From contig NZ_PDZL01000005.1 in assembly GCF_002735705.1 (NCBI RefSeq), positions 310,001 through 374,000 on the forward strand: DNA of 64,000 nt, read 5' to 3'. The notes beneath the pieces were generated by a model. That model saw only the letters and a list, made by a program, of their open reading frames with translations, made no database searches and had not been told where the DNA came from. The translations under genes were made by a program, and so were the position numbers. The DNA is from Janthinobacterium sp. BJB426. GTDB lineage: Bacteria > Pseudomonadota > Gammaproteobacteria > Burkholderiales > Burkholderiaceae_D. Below are positions 19,129 to 27,717 of the stretch, piece after piece (positions within the stretch are counted from its first letter, which is position 1; each line of letters begins with the position of its first letter).

Positions 19129-20592
19129 ATGAACGAAGACATCCTGATCAATATCACGCCGCAAGAAACGCGCGTCGCCCTCATCCTGCAGGGCGCCGTG
19201 CAGGAATTGCACATCGAGCGCACGCTCACGCGCGGCCTGGCCGGCAATGTGTATTCCGGCAAGGTGGTGCGCGTATTGCCGGGCATGCAGTCGGCCTTCA
19301 TCGACATCGGCCTGGAGCGCGCGGCCTTCCTCCACGTGGCCGACATCTGGGAAGCGCGCGGTCACGACGGCCAGAACGCCACGCCGGCGCCGATCGAAAA
19401 AATCCTCTTCGATGGCCAGGTGCTGACGGTGCAGGTGATCAAGGACCCGATCGGGACGAAAGGCGCGCGCTTGTCGACGCAGATTTCCATCGCCGGGCGC
19501 ATGCTGGTGTACCTGCCGCAGGACAAGCACATCGGCATCTCGCAGAAAATCGAAAAGGAAGCGGAGCGCGAGCAGTTGCGCGTGCGCCTGCAAAGCCTGC
19601 TGCCGCCCGACGAAAAGGGCGGCTACATCGTGCGCACCATGGCCGAGGATGCATCTGATGCGGACCTGAAGGCGGACGTCGACTACCTGCGCAAAACCTG
19701 GAGCACCATCACGCACGGCGCGCGCACGCGTCCCGCCACCAGCCTGCTGCACCAGGACTTGAGCCTGGCACAGCGCGTGCTGCGCGACTTCGTCGGCGAT
19801 GAAACGGCCACCATCCAGGTCGACTCGCGCGAAAACTATGTGAAATTGCGCGAATTCGCGGAAATCTACACGCCCAGTGAGCTGACGCGCTTGCAGCACT
19901 ACACGGGCGAGCGCCCGCTGTTCGACCTGTATGGCGTGGAAGAAGAGATCCTGCGCGCGCTGGGCCGCCGGGTCGACCTGAAATCGGGCGGTTACCTGAT
20001 CGTCGACCAGACGGAAGCAATGACCACCATCGACGTCAACACGGGCGGCTTTGTGGGCGGGCGCAATTTCGCCGACACGATTTTCAAGACCAACCTGGAA
20101 GCGGCGCACGCCATCGCCCGCCAGCTGCGCCTGCGCAACCTGGGCGGCATCATCATCCTCGACTTCATCGACATGGACAATGCCGAGCACCGCAACGCCG
20201 TGTTGGCCGAACTGAAACGCACCCTATCGCGCGACCGCACCAAGGTTTCGGTGAGCAATTTCTCGCCGCTGGGCCTGGTGGAAATGACGCGCAAGCGCAC
20301 GCGCGAGTCGCTGGCCCACATCCTGTGCGAACCTTGCCCCGCCTGCGCCGGCAAGGGACAAGTCAAGACGTCGCGCACGATCTGCTATGAAATCCTGCGC
20401 GAACTGCTGCGCGAGGCAAAACAGTTCAACCCGCGCGAATTCCGCATCCTCGCCTCGCAGGAAGTCGTGGATTTGTTCCTGGAAGAAGAATCGCAGCACC
20501 TGGCCATGCTCGGTGACTTCATCGGCAAGAAAATCTCGCTGCAGGTGGAGAATGCCTACCATCAGGAGCAGTACGACGTGATTTTGATGTAG
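19129..20592 (+). CDS. rng: Ribonuclease G
   Basis: This endoribonuclease of the RNase E/G family trims the 5' end of 16S rRNA and takes part in mRNA turnover. The 487 residues show the S1 domain (NVYSGKVVRVLPGMQSAFIDIG), the 5' sensor region, the DNase I-like catalytic site with Asp residues in MTTIDVNTGGFVG and LGGIIILDFIDM, and the zinc-link Cys pair in CEPCPACAGKG. There is no RNase E-like C-terminal scaffold. The ATG at 19129 matches the conserved MNEDILIN start. It lies 43 bases after maf and 19 bases before the next gene. Confidence 0.97.
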   Translation: MNEDILINITPQETRVALILQGAVQELHIERTLTRGLAGNVYSGKVVRVLPGMQSAFIDIGLERAAFLHVADIWEARGHDGQNATPAPIEKILFDGQVLTVQVIKDPIGTKGARLSTQISIAGRMLVYLPQDKHIGISQKIEKEAEREQLRVRLQSLLPPDEKGGYIVRTMAEDASDADLKADVDYLRKTWSTITHGARTRPATSLLHQDLSLAQRVLRDFVGDETATIQVDSRENYVKLREFAEIYTPSELTRLQHYTGERPLFDLYGVEEEILRALGRRVDLKSGGYLIVDQTEAMTTIDVNTGGFVGGRNFADTIFKTNLEAAHAIARQLRLRNLGGIIILDFIDMDNAEHRNAVLAELKRTLSRDRTKVSVSNFSPLGLVEMTRKRTRESLAHILCEPCPACAGKGQVKTSRTICYEILRELLREAKQFNPREFRILASQEVVDLFLEEESQHLAMLGDFIGKKISLQVENAYHQEQYDVILM

Positions 20593-20611
20593 TCCATTGC
20601 GCACGCTGACC

Positions 20612-21463
20612 ATGAAAACAAACGCTGCCCTGTGCCTGTTGCTGCTGTGCGCATCGGCGGCCCTGGCCGCTGCCAACGCCACGCTCCCCGTCACCCTCGC
20701 CAAGGGTACGCCCGTGGTGCAACTGGAGCTGAACGGCAAGACGCTGCCGTTCGTGCTCGACACGGGTGCAAGCACCAGCCTGCACCTGACGCCGGAGGTC
20801 GCGCAATCGCTGCCGGGGCTGGCCTACACGGGCCGGCAACGCAAAAGCATCGACCTGGCTGGCAAGGTTCATGCATCGGACGAATTTCTCGTCCCCGCGC
20901 TCACCGTCAACGGCTTGCCATTCGCTGCCATGCAAGGCGTCATTCTGACGCCATGGGGCTTGTCGCTGGGCGAGCAAAAGGGCTTGCCGGCAAATATGTC
21001 CGTGCTGGGATTGAACTTTTTTGCTGGCAAGCGGGTCGTGTTCGACCTGCCAGCAGGCACCCTGCAGATCAGCGCCGGCGATGGCGCCGCGCCACCTGCC
21101 GGATGGCTGGCAGTGCCATATGAGCGCATCGATGAAGGTTTGCTGCTGCATCTGGCCGACGGCAAGAAAACCTATCGCCTGGTGCTCGACACGGCCGCCT
21201 CCATTTCCATTATAAAAAGTTCGGCAGCCGAAGCGTTTTCTCGCGTGGAAAAATGCGCTTTCAAGCTGGGGCCCGGGCTTCCCTGCCGCACGATCACACT
21301 GCCGCTGCCGGGAGGAAAAAGCATCTCGCCCCTGTTGATGGCGTTGCCGGATGAATTCAAGGCAGATGGCATATTGGGCACGGATTTCTTCAGGCAAATG
21401 CCTGTGCTGTTCGACCTGCAGCATCAAATGCTGTATTTGCGCCCGCCCGCGCCGGCTGCTTGA
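20612..21463 (+). CDS. Periplasmic retropepsin-like aspartyl protease with two DT[GA] sites
   Basis: This is a 283-residue protein with a clear signal peptide (MKTNAALCLLLLCASAALAA). Residues ~45-60 hold FVLDTGASTSLHL and residues ~190-205 hold LVLDTAASISII, two copies of the aspartyl protease active-site motif, the second with Ala in place of Gly. The arrangement suggests one chain with two retropepsin-like lobes, so it could be active as a monomer. Cleavage activity is inferred from the fold only, and the second site may be impaired. It lies 19 bases after rng and five bases before an AraC gene. The physiological substrate is unknown. Confidence 0.78.
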   Translation: MKTNAALCLLLLCASAALAAANATLPVTLAKGTPVVQLELNGKTLPFVLDTGASTSLHLTPEVAQSLPGLAYTGRQRKSIDLAGKVHASDEFLVPALTVNGLPFAAMQGVILTPWGLSLGEQKGLPANMSVLGLNFFAGKRVVFDLPAGTLQISAGDGAAPPAGWLAVPYERIDEGLLLHLADGKKTYRLVLDTAASISIIKSSAAEAFSRVEKCAFKLGPGLPCRTITLPLPGGKSISPLLMALPDEFKADGILGTDFFRQMPVLFDLQHQMLYLRPPAPAA

Positions 21464-21468
21464 CGCCT

Positions 21469-22254
21469 ATGTACGCAAGCAATAACACCACTGCCTTCTG
21501 GCGCGATCCGGCTCTGCCCCACGTGGAAAGCCGGCGCGCCTGTAACAGCCGCGCGTGCTACAAGCCGCACAGTCATCCCACGTTTTCCATCGGCGCCGTC
21601 GACGCTGGCGGCAGCATTTTTACAGGCAGCCAGGATGGCCAGGCCGTGCTCGCCAATGGCAGTCTGGTGCTGGTGCCGGCCGGCTGCGTGCATGCCTGCA
21701 ATCCCCTGCCTGACGCCCTGTGGAGCTACCAGATGCTGCATCTCGATGCGCAGTGGCTGCAAGCACACGCGCCGGGGCTCGATGGCGATACGGCGGCGGT
21801 GCTGCACTGCCCGCTGCTGTACGCGCAGTTTTGCGCGATGAATGCGCTGCTGTTTTCAAGGGCCGGCGCGGAGGAGAAAAATGCGGCGCTGCTGGCGTTT
21901 CTGCGCGCTTGCGTCAGCGCCTGTGCAGACCCGCTGCCGTCGGAACGCAAGCCGGTGCCGCAGCAACTGGCGCCCGTGCTCGAAACGCTGCAGGAGCAGC
22001 CCTCGGCCAGCCTGCGACAACTGGCGCAAGCGGCAGGCCTGAGTCCTTATCAATTGATCCGCGCCTTTCGCGCCGCCACCGGCATGACGCCGCACGCCTA
22101 CCAGTTGAATGCCCACGTCAACCGCGCGCGCAGCCGCTTGCAGGCAGGGACGGCGCTGGCGCAGCTGGCGCATGAGCTGGGCTTTGCCGACCAGAGCCAT
22201 TTGCAACGCGTCTTCAAGGCGCATGCTGGCATCACGCCGGGGCGCTATCGCTAG
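21469..22254 (+). CDS. AraC-family transcriptional regulator, amino-acid-exporter type
   Basis: This is a 261-residue regulator with an N-terminal cupin-like AraC-binding domain (HSHPTFSIGAVDAGGSIF) and a C-terminal double helix-turn-helix ending in ELGFADQSHLQRVFKAHAGITPGRY. Proteins with this layout commonly sit next to LysE-type exporters, and here a LysE-family gene starts 73 bases downstream on the same strand, so control of that gene is a reasonable inference. The ATG at 21469 is used; an upstream TTG would overlap the preceding protease gene. Confidence 0.88.
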   Translation: MYASNNTTAFWRDPALPHVESRRACNSRACYKPHSHPTFSIGAVDAGGSIFTGSQDGQAVLANGSLVLVPAGCVHACNPLPDALWSYQMLHLDAQWLQAHAPGLDGDTAAVLHCPLLYAQFCAMNALLFSRAGAEEKNAALLAFLRACVSACADPLPSERKPVPQQLAPVLETLQEQPSASLRQLAQAAGLSPYQLIRAFRAATGMTPHAYQLNAHVNRARSRLQAGTALAQLAHELGFADQSHLQRVFKAHAGITPGRYR

Positions 22255-22327
22255 CCTGCAATTTTCTTCAATACGCGCCAGCAACACGATTGCATACTCG
22301 CCTCCTTATCATTAAGGAGCGCAAGCC

Positions 22328-22951
22328 ATGCAGGACTTTTTATTGATCGTCGCTGCCCACTTTCTGTCCCTGCTGTCGCCCGGCCCCGATTTTTTCCTGA
22401 TCGCGCGCACCTCGCTGGCCCACGGCTGGCGCGGTGCCGCCGGCACGTGCATGGGCATTACCGTGGCCAATGCCGTGTTCATCGTGGCGGCGTTTGGCGG
22501 ACTGTCGGTGCTGCGGGCGGGCAGTACGGCATTCATGGTGGTGCGGTTGGCGGGATGCGCGTATCTGCTGTACCTGGGCTGGCTGTTCCTGCGCCACGCG
22601 GGCAAGAGCAGCCTGGAAGCCGCGTCCGCCACCGGCAAGGCGCGCTGGCGCGGCGGTGTCGCGATGGGGTTTGTCTCGGCCATCCTGAACCCGAAGAATG
22701 CGCTGTTCTACGTCAGCCTGGCCACCGTGCTGGCTGGCAGGCAAACGAGTCCCGCCGCGATGGCGGCGTATGGCGCGTGGATGGTGTTTGCCGTGCTGGC
22801 GTGGGATATGGCGGTGGCGCTGGCCATCGGCAGCAGCGCCCTGCGGCAGCGCTTTGCGCGCGCGCTGCCGTCACTGGAACGGCTATCGGGCGTGATGCTG
22901 ATCGTGCTGGCGGCAGCGCTGCTGGTTGATCTGGGCAGAAGCGCAGCCTGA
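22328..22951 (+). CDS. LysE/RhtB-family amino-acid exporter
   Basis: This is a 207-residue inner-membrane protein with about six hydrophobic segments. The family signature LLSPGPDFFLIARTSLAHGWRGA lies in the first 40 residues and GFVSAILNPKNALFYVSL near residue 120. Relatives export threonine, homoserine, lysine or other amino acids, and the substrate is unknown here. AAGGAG lies about eight bases before the ATG. It follows an AraC regulator and converges with a small multidrug resistance gene 21 bases away. Confidence 0.9.
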   Translation: MQDFLLIVAAHFLSLLSPGPDFFLIARTSLAHGWRGAAGTCMGITVANAVFIVAAFGGLSVLRAGSTAFMVVRLAGCAYLLYLGWLFLRHAGKSSLEAASATGKARWRGGVAMGFVSAILNPKNALFYVSLATVLAGRQTSPAAMAAYGAWMVFAVLAWDMAVALAIGSSALRQRFARALPSLERLSGVMLIVLAAALLVDLGRSAA

Positions 22952-22972
22952 GCGCCGCGCCCCCGCAGACCG

Positions 22973-23305
22973 CTAGTGCGATCCGGCGCCGGAAAACAGC
23001 TGAATCGTCAGCACGCCCGCGACGATCAGCGCGATACCCAGCATGGCCGCCACATCGAGTTTCTGGCCAAAGACAACATAACCGATGGCGGCAGTCAGTA
23101 CGATGCCCACGCCGGCCCAGATGGCATAGGCGATGCCTATCGGCAGGGTCTTCAAGGTCAGTGATAGAAAATAGAATGAGATGCCATAACCGAGCACACA
23201 GGCAAGCGATGGCCACGGTTTGCTGAAGCCATGCGATGCCTTCAGGGCGCTGGTGGCGCCCACCTCGCCCAGGATGGCCAGGATCAGATACACATAGCTG
23301 TTCAT
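22973..23305 (-). CDS. Small multidrug resistance (EmrE/QacE-type) efflux protein
   Basis: This is a 110-residue protein with four transmembrane helices. The essential membrane-embedded Glu14 is present in LAILGEVGATSALK, and YAIWAGVGIVLT with the GW/G-rich third helix and FGQKLD loop match the QacE/EmrE branch rather than the guanidinium exporter Gdx branch. It functions as an antiparallel dimer that exchanges protons for cationic drugs. Its ATG overlaps the TGA of the upstream qorB remnant in an ATGA, so both share one mRNA. Confidence 0.92.
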   Translation of the reverse strand: MNSYVYLILAILGEVGATSALKASHGFSKPWPSLACVLGYGISFYFLSLTLKTLPIGIAYAIWAGVGIVLTAAIGYVVFGQKLDVAAMLGIALIVAGVLTIQLFSGAGSH

Positions 23306-23661
23306 GCATCCCCCTTTCCGCCCGCCAACGCTGCCGCCACCAGGGACTGCAGCGAGGTGCTAGGCCTGCCGATCAATGCGCTCAAATCGCGGCTGTCGCC
23401 AAGGATATCGCCGTGCGCCACGCCCGCATCGGCACTGGCCAGAGTGGCCGCGACTGCCGGCGGAAATCCATGGCGCGCCAGCGGCCAATGGCCCGGCTGG
23501 GCATAATCGGCTTGGTGCACGACGATGCCCAGTTCCCGCAGGTTCCGGGCCGCCGCGGGACGCCGTACGGCGGCCACGATTTGGCCTGCAGGCACACTTT
23601 TGAGCAACTCCCCTATTACCAGCCGGCCCAGTTGCCCTGTCGCTCCCGTCACACAGATCAT
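23302..23661 (-). pseudogene. qorB: Internally deleted NAD(P)H:quinone oxidoreductase 2 (QorB/YtfG) remnant
   Basis: The 119-residue frame begins like QorB (MICVTGATGQLGRLVIGELL, then VVHQADYAQPGHW), which corresponds to residues 1 to ~58 of the ~286-residue enzyme. It then jumps to the C-terminal end (ASADAGVAHGDILGDSRDLSALIGRP and VAAAL), corresponding to the last ~55 residues. The middle ~170 residues, with the substrate pocket and the rest of the Rossmann core, are missing, yet the frame stays open. This looks like an in-frame deletion, so enzymatic activity is very unlikely. It still overlaps the efflux gene by four bases and may be kept for expression of that gene. Family assignment is from memory of the Escherichia coli protein. 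Confidence 0.72.
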
Positions 23662-23734
23662 TGTTTTCTCCCAAAAGATTCAAGCCCGCATCGCGCGTCT
23701 TTGCGCGTGCACAGGAAATGAATGATCCTATAAA

Positions 23735-23768
23735 AATCAAAATGAGTCAATATCGATTCATTTTGATT
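23735..23768. promoter_or_regulatory. 34-bp near-perfect palindrome, candidate operator
   Basis: The arms 23735-23748 and 23755-23768 (AATCAAAATGA... / ...TCATTTTGATT) are complementary over 14 bases with one mismatch, separated by six bases. The site lies in the divergent gap between the qorB/efflux unit (-) and the TetR-like gene (+), which is where an operator for the TetR-like protein is expected. The bound regulator is inferred, not shown. Confidence 0.65.
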
Positions 23769-23859
23769 GCATTGGATTCTCCGGCGCATTGCGACTTCGT
23801 CTGTCTTGGGCGACAATGGCTATTTGAGCGGAGGACGGTAGGATGAATCAAGCTTGTCC

Positions 23860-24453
23860 ATGGAAAGCCTGCCCATGCAGGGCGTGATCGACGACAAACT
23901 GGCCAACGCCCTGGCGCTGGCGGTGGCACGGCACCCCCGAGCCAATCTGCAACAACTCGCCGCGCTGGCGGGCATCAGCAAGGCCACCTTGTACCGCATC
24001 GCTCCCACGCGCGAAGCTGTCGTCGCACTGCTGGCGACGCGTGCCAGCGACCATATGCGCAGCGCGCTGGAAAAAGCCAGGCTGGACGAAGCCCCTTTCG
24101 CGGCGGCGCTGCAGAGGCTGACCGAAGGCGTCATGCAAGGCAAGGAGTTGTATCTGTTCTGGAGCGCGTCGCTATGGAGCGATTTGCACGATGCGAAAAA
24201 CGATGAAGTGACGGGCTACACGCCGTCGTTCTACAGTGCGGCGCTGGAAGCGTACTTCCTGAATGGCCAGAAGGTGGGGGTGTTTCGCGTCGACATGTCG
24301 GCCAAATGGCTGGCGAAAGCGTATGACTTCCTGCTGTATGCGGCGGCCGAGTCGGCGCAAAAAGGCGAGATTGCCACGGTCGGCATCCCGGCCATGGTAG
24401 ACCAGCTATTCCTGTCGGGCGCCAGCACCGCGGACGCCCCGCGCATGGGCTGA
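23860..24453 (+). CDS. TetR-family transcriptional regulator
   Basis: This protein of about 197 residues has a TetR-type N-terminal helix-turn-helix, visible as ANLQQLAALAGISKATLYRIAPTREAVVALL (residues ~25-55). The divergent, mostly helical C-terminal domain would bind an effector and dimerise. The start is not certain. ATG 23860 and TTG 23854 are both possible, and neither has an ideal ribosome site. It is divergent from the qorB remnant/efflux unit and is the natural candidate to bind the palindrome at 23735-23768. An effector cannot be predicted. Confidence 0.8.
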   Translation: MESLPMQGVIDDKLANALALAVARHPRANLQQLAALAGISKATLYRIAPTREAVVALLATRASDHMRSALEKARLDEAPFAAALQRLTEGVMQGKELYLFWSASLWSDLHDAKNDEVTGYTPSFYSAALEAYFLNGQKVGVFRVDMSAKWLAKAYDFLLYAAAESAQKGEIATVGIPAMVDQLFLSGASTADAPRMG

Positions 24454-24526
24454 CGAAGGTGCTGCGCCCCTGCGCGGCAAATCAGACCAGGAACATGGCC
24501 GGATTGGCAGCACGGGGACTGGAAGT

Positions 24527-25066
24527 TCAGGCTGGCAGCGGGTCCAGGTAAAACACGGCATACACTTTCAGGGGCGTCGTTTCCGTCGCCTTTTCCGAGC
24601 GCACCACGGAGCAGTCGTCGGCAGCCAGGCTGCGCCAGTTCTGGATGCCCGCCTTGGCGAACATCGCGTGCGCTGGGGCATTCGCGGCCAGGTCCAGCAC
24701 CAGGCAGGCGTTGCGCGGACCGGCTCCGTAGTTGACGGCGCGGATCTCGATGCCGAAGGTCGTCATCCACGGCTCCCACAAGCCTTTTTCCTTGCCGGCG
24801 GCCATGCGGTCTAGCATGTCACCGAAGGTCAAGCCTTTCTTGACGGTGCTGCGCAGGGCCTCCAGCGACGGCGCCAGGCGGGGATCGGGCTGCTTGTTAC
24901 CGGCGCGAATTTCAGCGATCGCTTTCAATTCCTTGATGATGGCCGCATCGCGTTCCGTGTAGTCGCGCATGCGCGCGTAAAACTCGGCGTCGAGGAAGGG
25001 ATTGACGGTCAGCTTGGCGACGCCCTCTTCGCGGCGTTTTGGGGAAGGCGTGTTGGTTTTGGTCAT
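24527..25066 (-). CDS. Unrecognised 179-residue soluble protein
   Basis: I do not recognise the family. The protein starts with a polar, basic segment (MTKTNTPSPKRREEG) without a signal peptide. A charged helical region with many Lys/Arg/Glu residues (ERDAAIIKELKAIAEIRAGNK) follows, then a C-terminal half that looks like an alpha/beta domain (WMTTFGIEIRAVNYG, NACLVLDLAANAPAHAMF, LKVYAVFYLDPLP). The single Trp-rich stretch LWEPWM precedes it. It stands between a convergent TetR gene and the LacI regulator on its own strand, 73 bases downstream of lacI, and could be in one transcript with it. Coding character is good (G/C third positions). Confidence 0.72.
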   Translation of the reverse strand: MTKTNTPSPKRREEGVAKLTVNPFLDAEFYARMRDYTERDAAIIKELKAIAEIRAGNKQPDPRLAPSLEALRSTVKKGLTFGDMLDRMAAGKEKGLWEPWMTTFGIEIRAVNYGAGPRNACLVLDLAANAPAHAMFAKAGIQNWRSLAADDCSVVRSEKATETTPLKVYAVFYLDPLPA

Positions 25067-25139
25067 GGCGATAGAGGGGCAAAATACGTTGAGGGGCGCC
25101 AGTGTACCACCTTGCAGCGGCGCGGCCCCAGGCGCGGCC

Positions 25140-26165
25140 TCAGCCCCGGGGAGCGGCCGTCGATTCGCGCACCACCAGTTCGGGCTTCAGGCGCACGTCG
25201 AGCACGGGAGAATCGGGCGAATCGATGGTTTGCAGGATCAGCCGGGCCGCTTCCGTGCCGATGCCGTGGTGGCGGATGCGGATGGTGGTCAGGGGCGGAC
25301 GGATCATGTCCATGTAGGGCATGTCGTTGTGGCCCACCACGGAAATATCTTCGGGACAACTCAAGCCCAGTTCGCGAATGGCGTCGTAGCAGCCGAGGGC
25401 CACCAGGTCGCTGCCCGTCACCACGGCCGTCGTCCGCGGCGACTGGCGCAGCAGTTCCAGCAGGGCCGCCTTGCCGCATTCGCGCGAATAGCCGCTGCTT
25501 TCAAACACGAACGCTTGCGAGGGATCGAGTTCGCTGGCCTGGATGGCGGCCAGGAAGCCGAGGCGGCGCACGTGGCCCGTGGACAGGTTTTCCGGGCCGG
25601 CGATGTGCGCGATATGGCGGTGGCCCAGCGCCAGCAAGTGTTCCACGGCCAAACGCATGCCGACCACGTCGTCGCTGACGACGCAGGAAGCGACGCCCGT
25701 CTCGTCGCTGCGGTTGACGGTGACGACGGGCACGTTCTGGTCGATGCACATCTTGATGACGGGATCGTCGCGGCGCGCCGTAGCCAGGATCAGGCCGTCA
25801 ACCTGCTGCCCCAGCAGGCGGTTGATGACGAACAGCTGCTCTTCCTCGTCGGCGCCCACATTGGCGACGATGGCCAGGTAGCCATGCTTGCGCAAGCCTT
25901 CCTCGATGCCCAGCAGGATAGGCGGGAACACCGCGTTGGTAATATCGGGCAAGACCACGCCGATGATGCGCGACTTGCGCGTGACGAGGGTGGAGGCGGC
26001 GCGATTCGGCCGGTAGCCGAGCCGACCCGCTTCGGCCAGCACGCGCGCGGCCACCTCGACGCTGACCATTTGCCGCGTTGCCGGGTTCATCACGCGCGAG
26101 ACGGTGGAAAAGTGCACGCCGCTGGCCCGCGCGACGTCGCTTAAGGTGGGGTTCTTGTTTGTCAT
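25140..26165 (-). CDS. LacI-family transcriptional repressor
   Basis: This is a 341-residue repressor. The N-terminal helix-turn-helix is TLSDVARASGVHFSTVSRVMN with the hinge helix VAARVLAEAGRLGYRPNRAA, followed by a periplasmic-binding-protein-like sensor domain (IIGVVLPDITNAVFPPILLGIE). LacI members bind palindromes with a central CG. Two such sites, GCAAACGCTTGCA and TGCAAACGCTTGCA, lie in the 206-base gap to the divergent malic enzyme gene, one inside its promoter. This makes autoregulation and repression of maeB likely. The ATG at 26165 has GGGAAG upstream. The effector is unknown. Confidence 0.92.
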   Translation of the reverse strand: MTNKNPTLSDVARASGVHFSTVSRVMNPATRQMVSVEVAARVLAEAGRLGYRPNRAASTLVTRKSRIIGVVLPDITNAVFPPILLGIEEGLRKHGYLAIVANVGADEEEQLFVINRLLGQQVDGLILATARRDDPVIKMCIDQNVPVVTVNRSDETGVASCVVSDDVVGMRLAVEHLLALGHRHIAHIAGPENLSTGHVRRLGFLAAIQASELDPSQAFVFESSGYSRECGKAALLELLRQSPRTTAVVTGSDLVALGCYDAIRELGLSCPEDISVVGHNDMPYMDMIRPPLTTIRIRHHGIGTEAARLILQTIDSPDSPVLDVRLKPELVVRESTAAPRG

Positions 26166-26227
26166 GGGCTTCCCGGATCGCAATGTGGTGATTTTATCGT
26201 AAAAATTCCTCTTCCCGTCAAAAACCG

Positions 26228-26241
26228 AGCAAACGCTTGCA
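26228..26241. promoter_or_regulatory. LacI-type operator, distal copy
   Basis: AGCAAACGCTTGCA matches the proximal copy at 26306-26319 in 13 of 14 bases and has the near-symmetric centre CG typical of LacI-family sites. The two copies are 78 bases apart, which allows DNA looping. It also sits just upstream of a possible -35 (TTGACG on the minus strand, 26214-26219) of the repressor gene. Confidence 0.7.
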
Positions 26242-26296
26242 TTGAAATAATACCGTCGCCCAAAGCGGTTTTGAGACTCTTAAGTACAATCCAGCC

Positions 26297-26325
26297 TTGA
26301 CAGCGTGCAAACGCTTGCATAACAT
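26297..26325 (+). promoter_or_regulatory. Malic enzyme promoter with LacI operator in the spacer
   Basis: TTGACA (26297-26302) is a perfect -35, followed by 17 bases and TAACAT (26320-26325) as -10. The palindrome-like TGCAAACGCTTGCA (26306-26319) lies exactly between the two boxes, so a bound repressor would exclude RNA polymerase. The boxes and repeat are seen in the sequence; repression by the adjacent LacI protein is inferred. Confidence 0.78.
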
Positions 26326-26371
26326 GGCCCGGATTGACCACTCGGGCCTGGTTGCCCTTCCCAGAATTCTT

Positions 26372-27628
26372 ATGTCTACTTCGCACAGCAAGCACGCCGA
26401 ACAGAACGGCGAAACTTTCAACCTGAAAGAAGCCGCCCTCGCCTATCACGCCGAACCTCGTGCAGGCAAGATTTCCGTCACGCCAACCAAACCGCTGGGC
26501 GACGCGCGCGCGCTGACCCTCGCGTACTCGCCAGGCGTGGCCTTCGCCTGCGAAGCGATCGTGGAAGATCCGCGCACAGCCGGCATCTACACGTCGCGCA
26601 GCAACCTGGTGGCCGTGATCACCAATGGCACCGCCGTGCTGGGCCTGGGCGATATCGGTCCGCTTGCCAGCAAACCGGTAATGGAAGGCAAGGCTTGCCT
26701 GTTCAAGCAATTTGCCGATGTCGATGTGTTCGACATCGAACTGGCCGAGAACGATCCCGACCTGTTTATCGACACCGTGGTGCGCATGGAGCCGACCTTC
26801 GGCGGCATCAACCTGGAAGACATCAAGGCGCCGGACTGCTTCTACATCGAACAGCAATTGCGCAAGCGCATGAACATTCCCGTCTTCCACGACGACCAGC
26901 ACGGCACGGCCATTATCGTCGCGGCCGGCATCCTGAACGGCCTGGAACTGGTGGGCAAAGATATCGGTAACGTCAAAGTAGCCGTATCGGGCGCCGGCGC
27001 GGCGTCGATCGCCTGCCTGGACTTGCTCGTCTCACTGGGCCTGAACAAGTCGCTGCTGAAAGTATGCGACAGCCAGGGCGTGATCTACCCGGGCCGCGAT
27101 GCCAGCATGGAAGAGAACAAGGCACGCTACGCGAATGACACGAGCGACCGCGACCTGGCCGACGCGATGGTTGGCGCCGACATCTTCATCGGTGTCTCGA
27201 AGGGCGGCGTGGTCAGCGCGCAGATGGTCGAATCGATGGCCGCCAAGCCTTTGATCTTCGCCCTGGCCAATCCGCATCCGGAAATCGCCCCGGAAAAAGT
27301 GCATGCCGTGCGCGACGACGCCATCGTGGCCACGGGCCGCTCGGACTATCCGAACCAGATCAACAACGTGCTGTGCTTCCCGTACATCTTCCGCGGCGCG
27401 CTCGACGTGGGCGCCACCACCATCAACGAGGAGATGAAGCTGGCCTGCGTGCGCGCCATCGCCGCGCTGGCAAAGGAACCATTGCCGGGCCATACCACCA
27501 GCGCGCTGACGCCGCTGCAACTGATTCCATCGCCATTCGACGAGCGCCTGCGCAGCTGGGTCGCGCCAGCCGTGTCGCAAGCGGCCATCGCCACCGGCGT
27601 CGCCACCCGCGTGCCAGCCAACGCCTGA
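26372..27628 (+). CDS. maeB: NADP-type malic enzyme, short form without phosphotransacetylase domain
   Basis: The enzyme decarboxylates malate to pyruvate with reduction of NAD(P) and supplies NADPH. The 418 residues cover the malic N-domain ([38 protein letters not shown]), the metal/substrate block [18 protein letters not shown] and the nucleotide fold [17 protein letters not shown]. Escherichia coli MaeB is ~760 residues because of a C-terminal phosphotransacetylase-like domain; that domain is absent here, as in other single-domain malic enzymes. The ATG at 26372 is the first that fits the conserved N-terminus. The promoter carries a LacI operator. A terminator follows. Confidence 0.93.
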   Translation: MSTSHSKHAEQNGETFNLKEAALAYHAEPRAGKISVTPTKPLGDARALTLAYSPGVAFACEAIVEDPRTAGIYTSRSNLVAVITNGTAVLGLGDIGPLASKPVMEGKACLFKQFADVDVFDIELAENDPDLFIDTVVRMEPTFGGINLEDIKAPDCFYIEQQLRKRMNIPVFHDDQHGTAIIVAAGILNGLELVGKDIGNVKVAVSGAGAASIACLDLLVSLGLNKSLLKVCDSQGVIYPGRDASMEENKARYANDTSDRDLADAMVGADIFIGVSKGGVVSAQMVESMAAKPLIFALANPHPEIAPEKVHAVRDDAIVATGRSDYPNQINNVLCFPYIFRGALDVGATTINEEMKLACVRAIAALAKEPLPGHTTSALTPLQLIPSPFDERLRSWVAPAVSQAAIATGVATRVPANA

Positions 27629-27683
27629 GACGCATGACCGGCCTGCGGGTCTTGGCAAAACAACAGCAAGTTACCATTGCTTA

Positions 27684-27717
27684 CAAAAAAACCATGACTA
27701 AAAACCATGGTTTTTTT
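27684..27717 (+). terminator. Rho-independent terminator of malic enzyme gene
   Basis: An A-run plus ACCATG (27691-27696) pairs with CATGGT (27706-27711) and the following T-run. The loop is nine bases. The stem is short but extended by A-T pairs. Confidence 0.65.
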
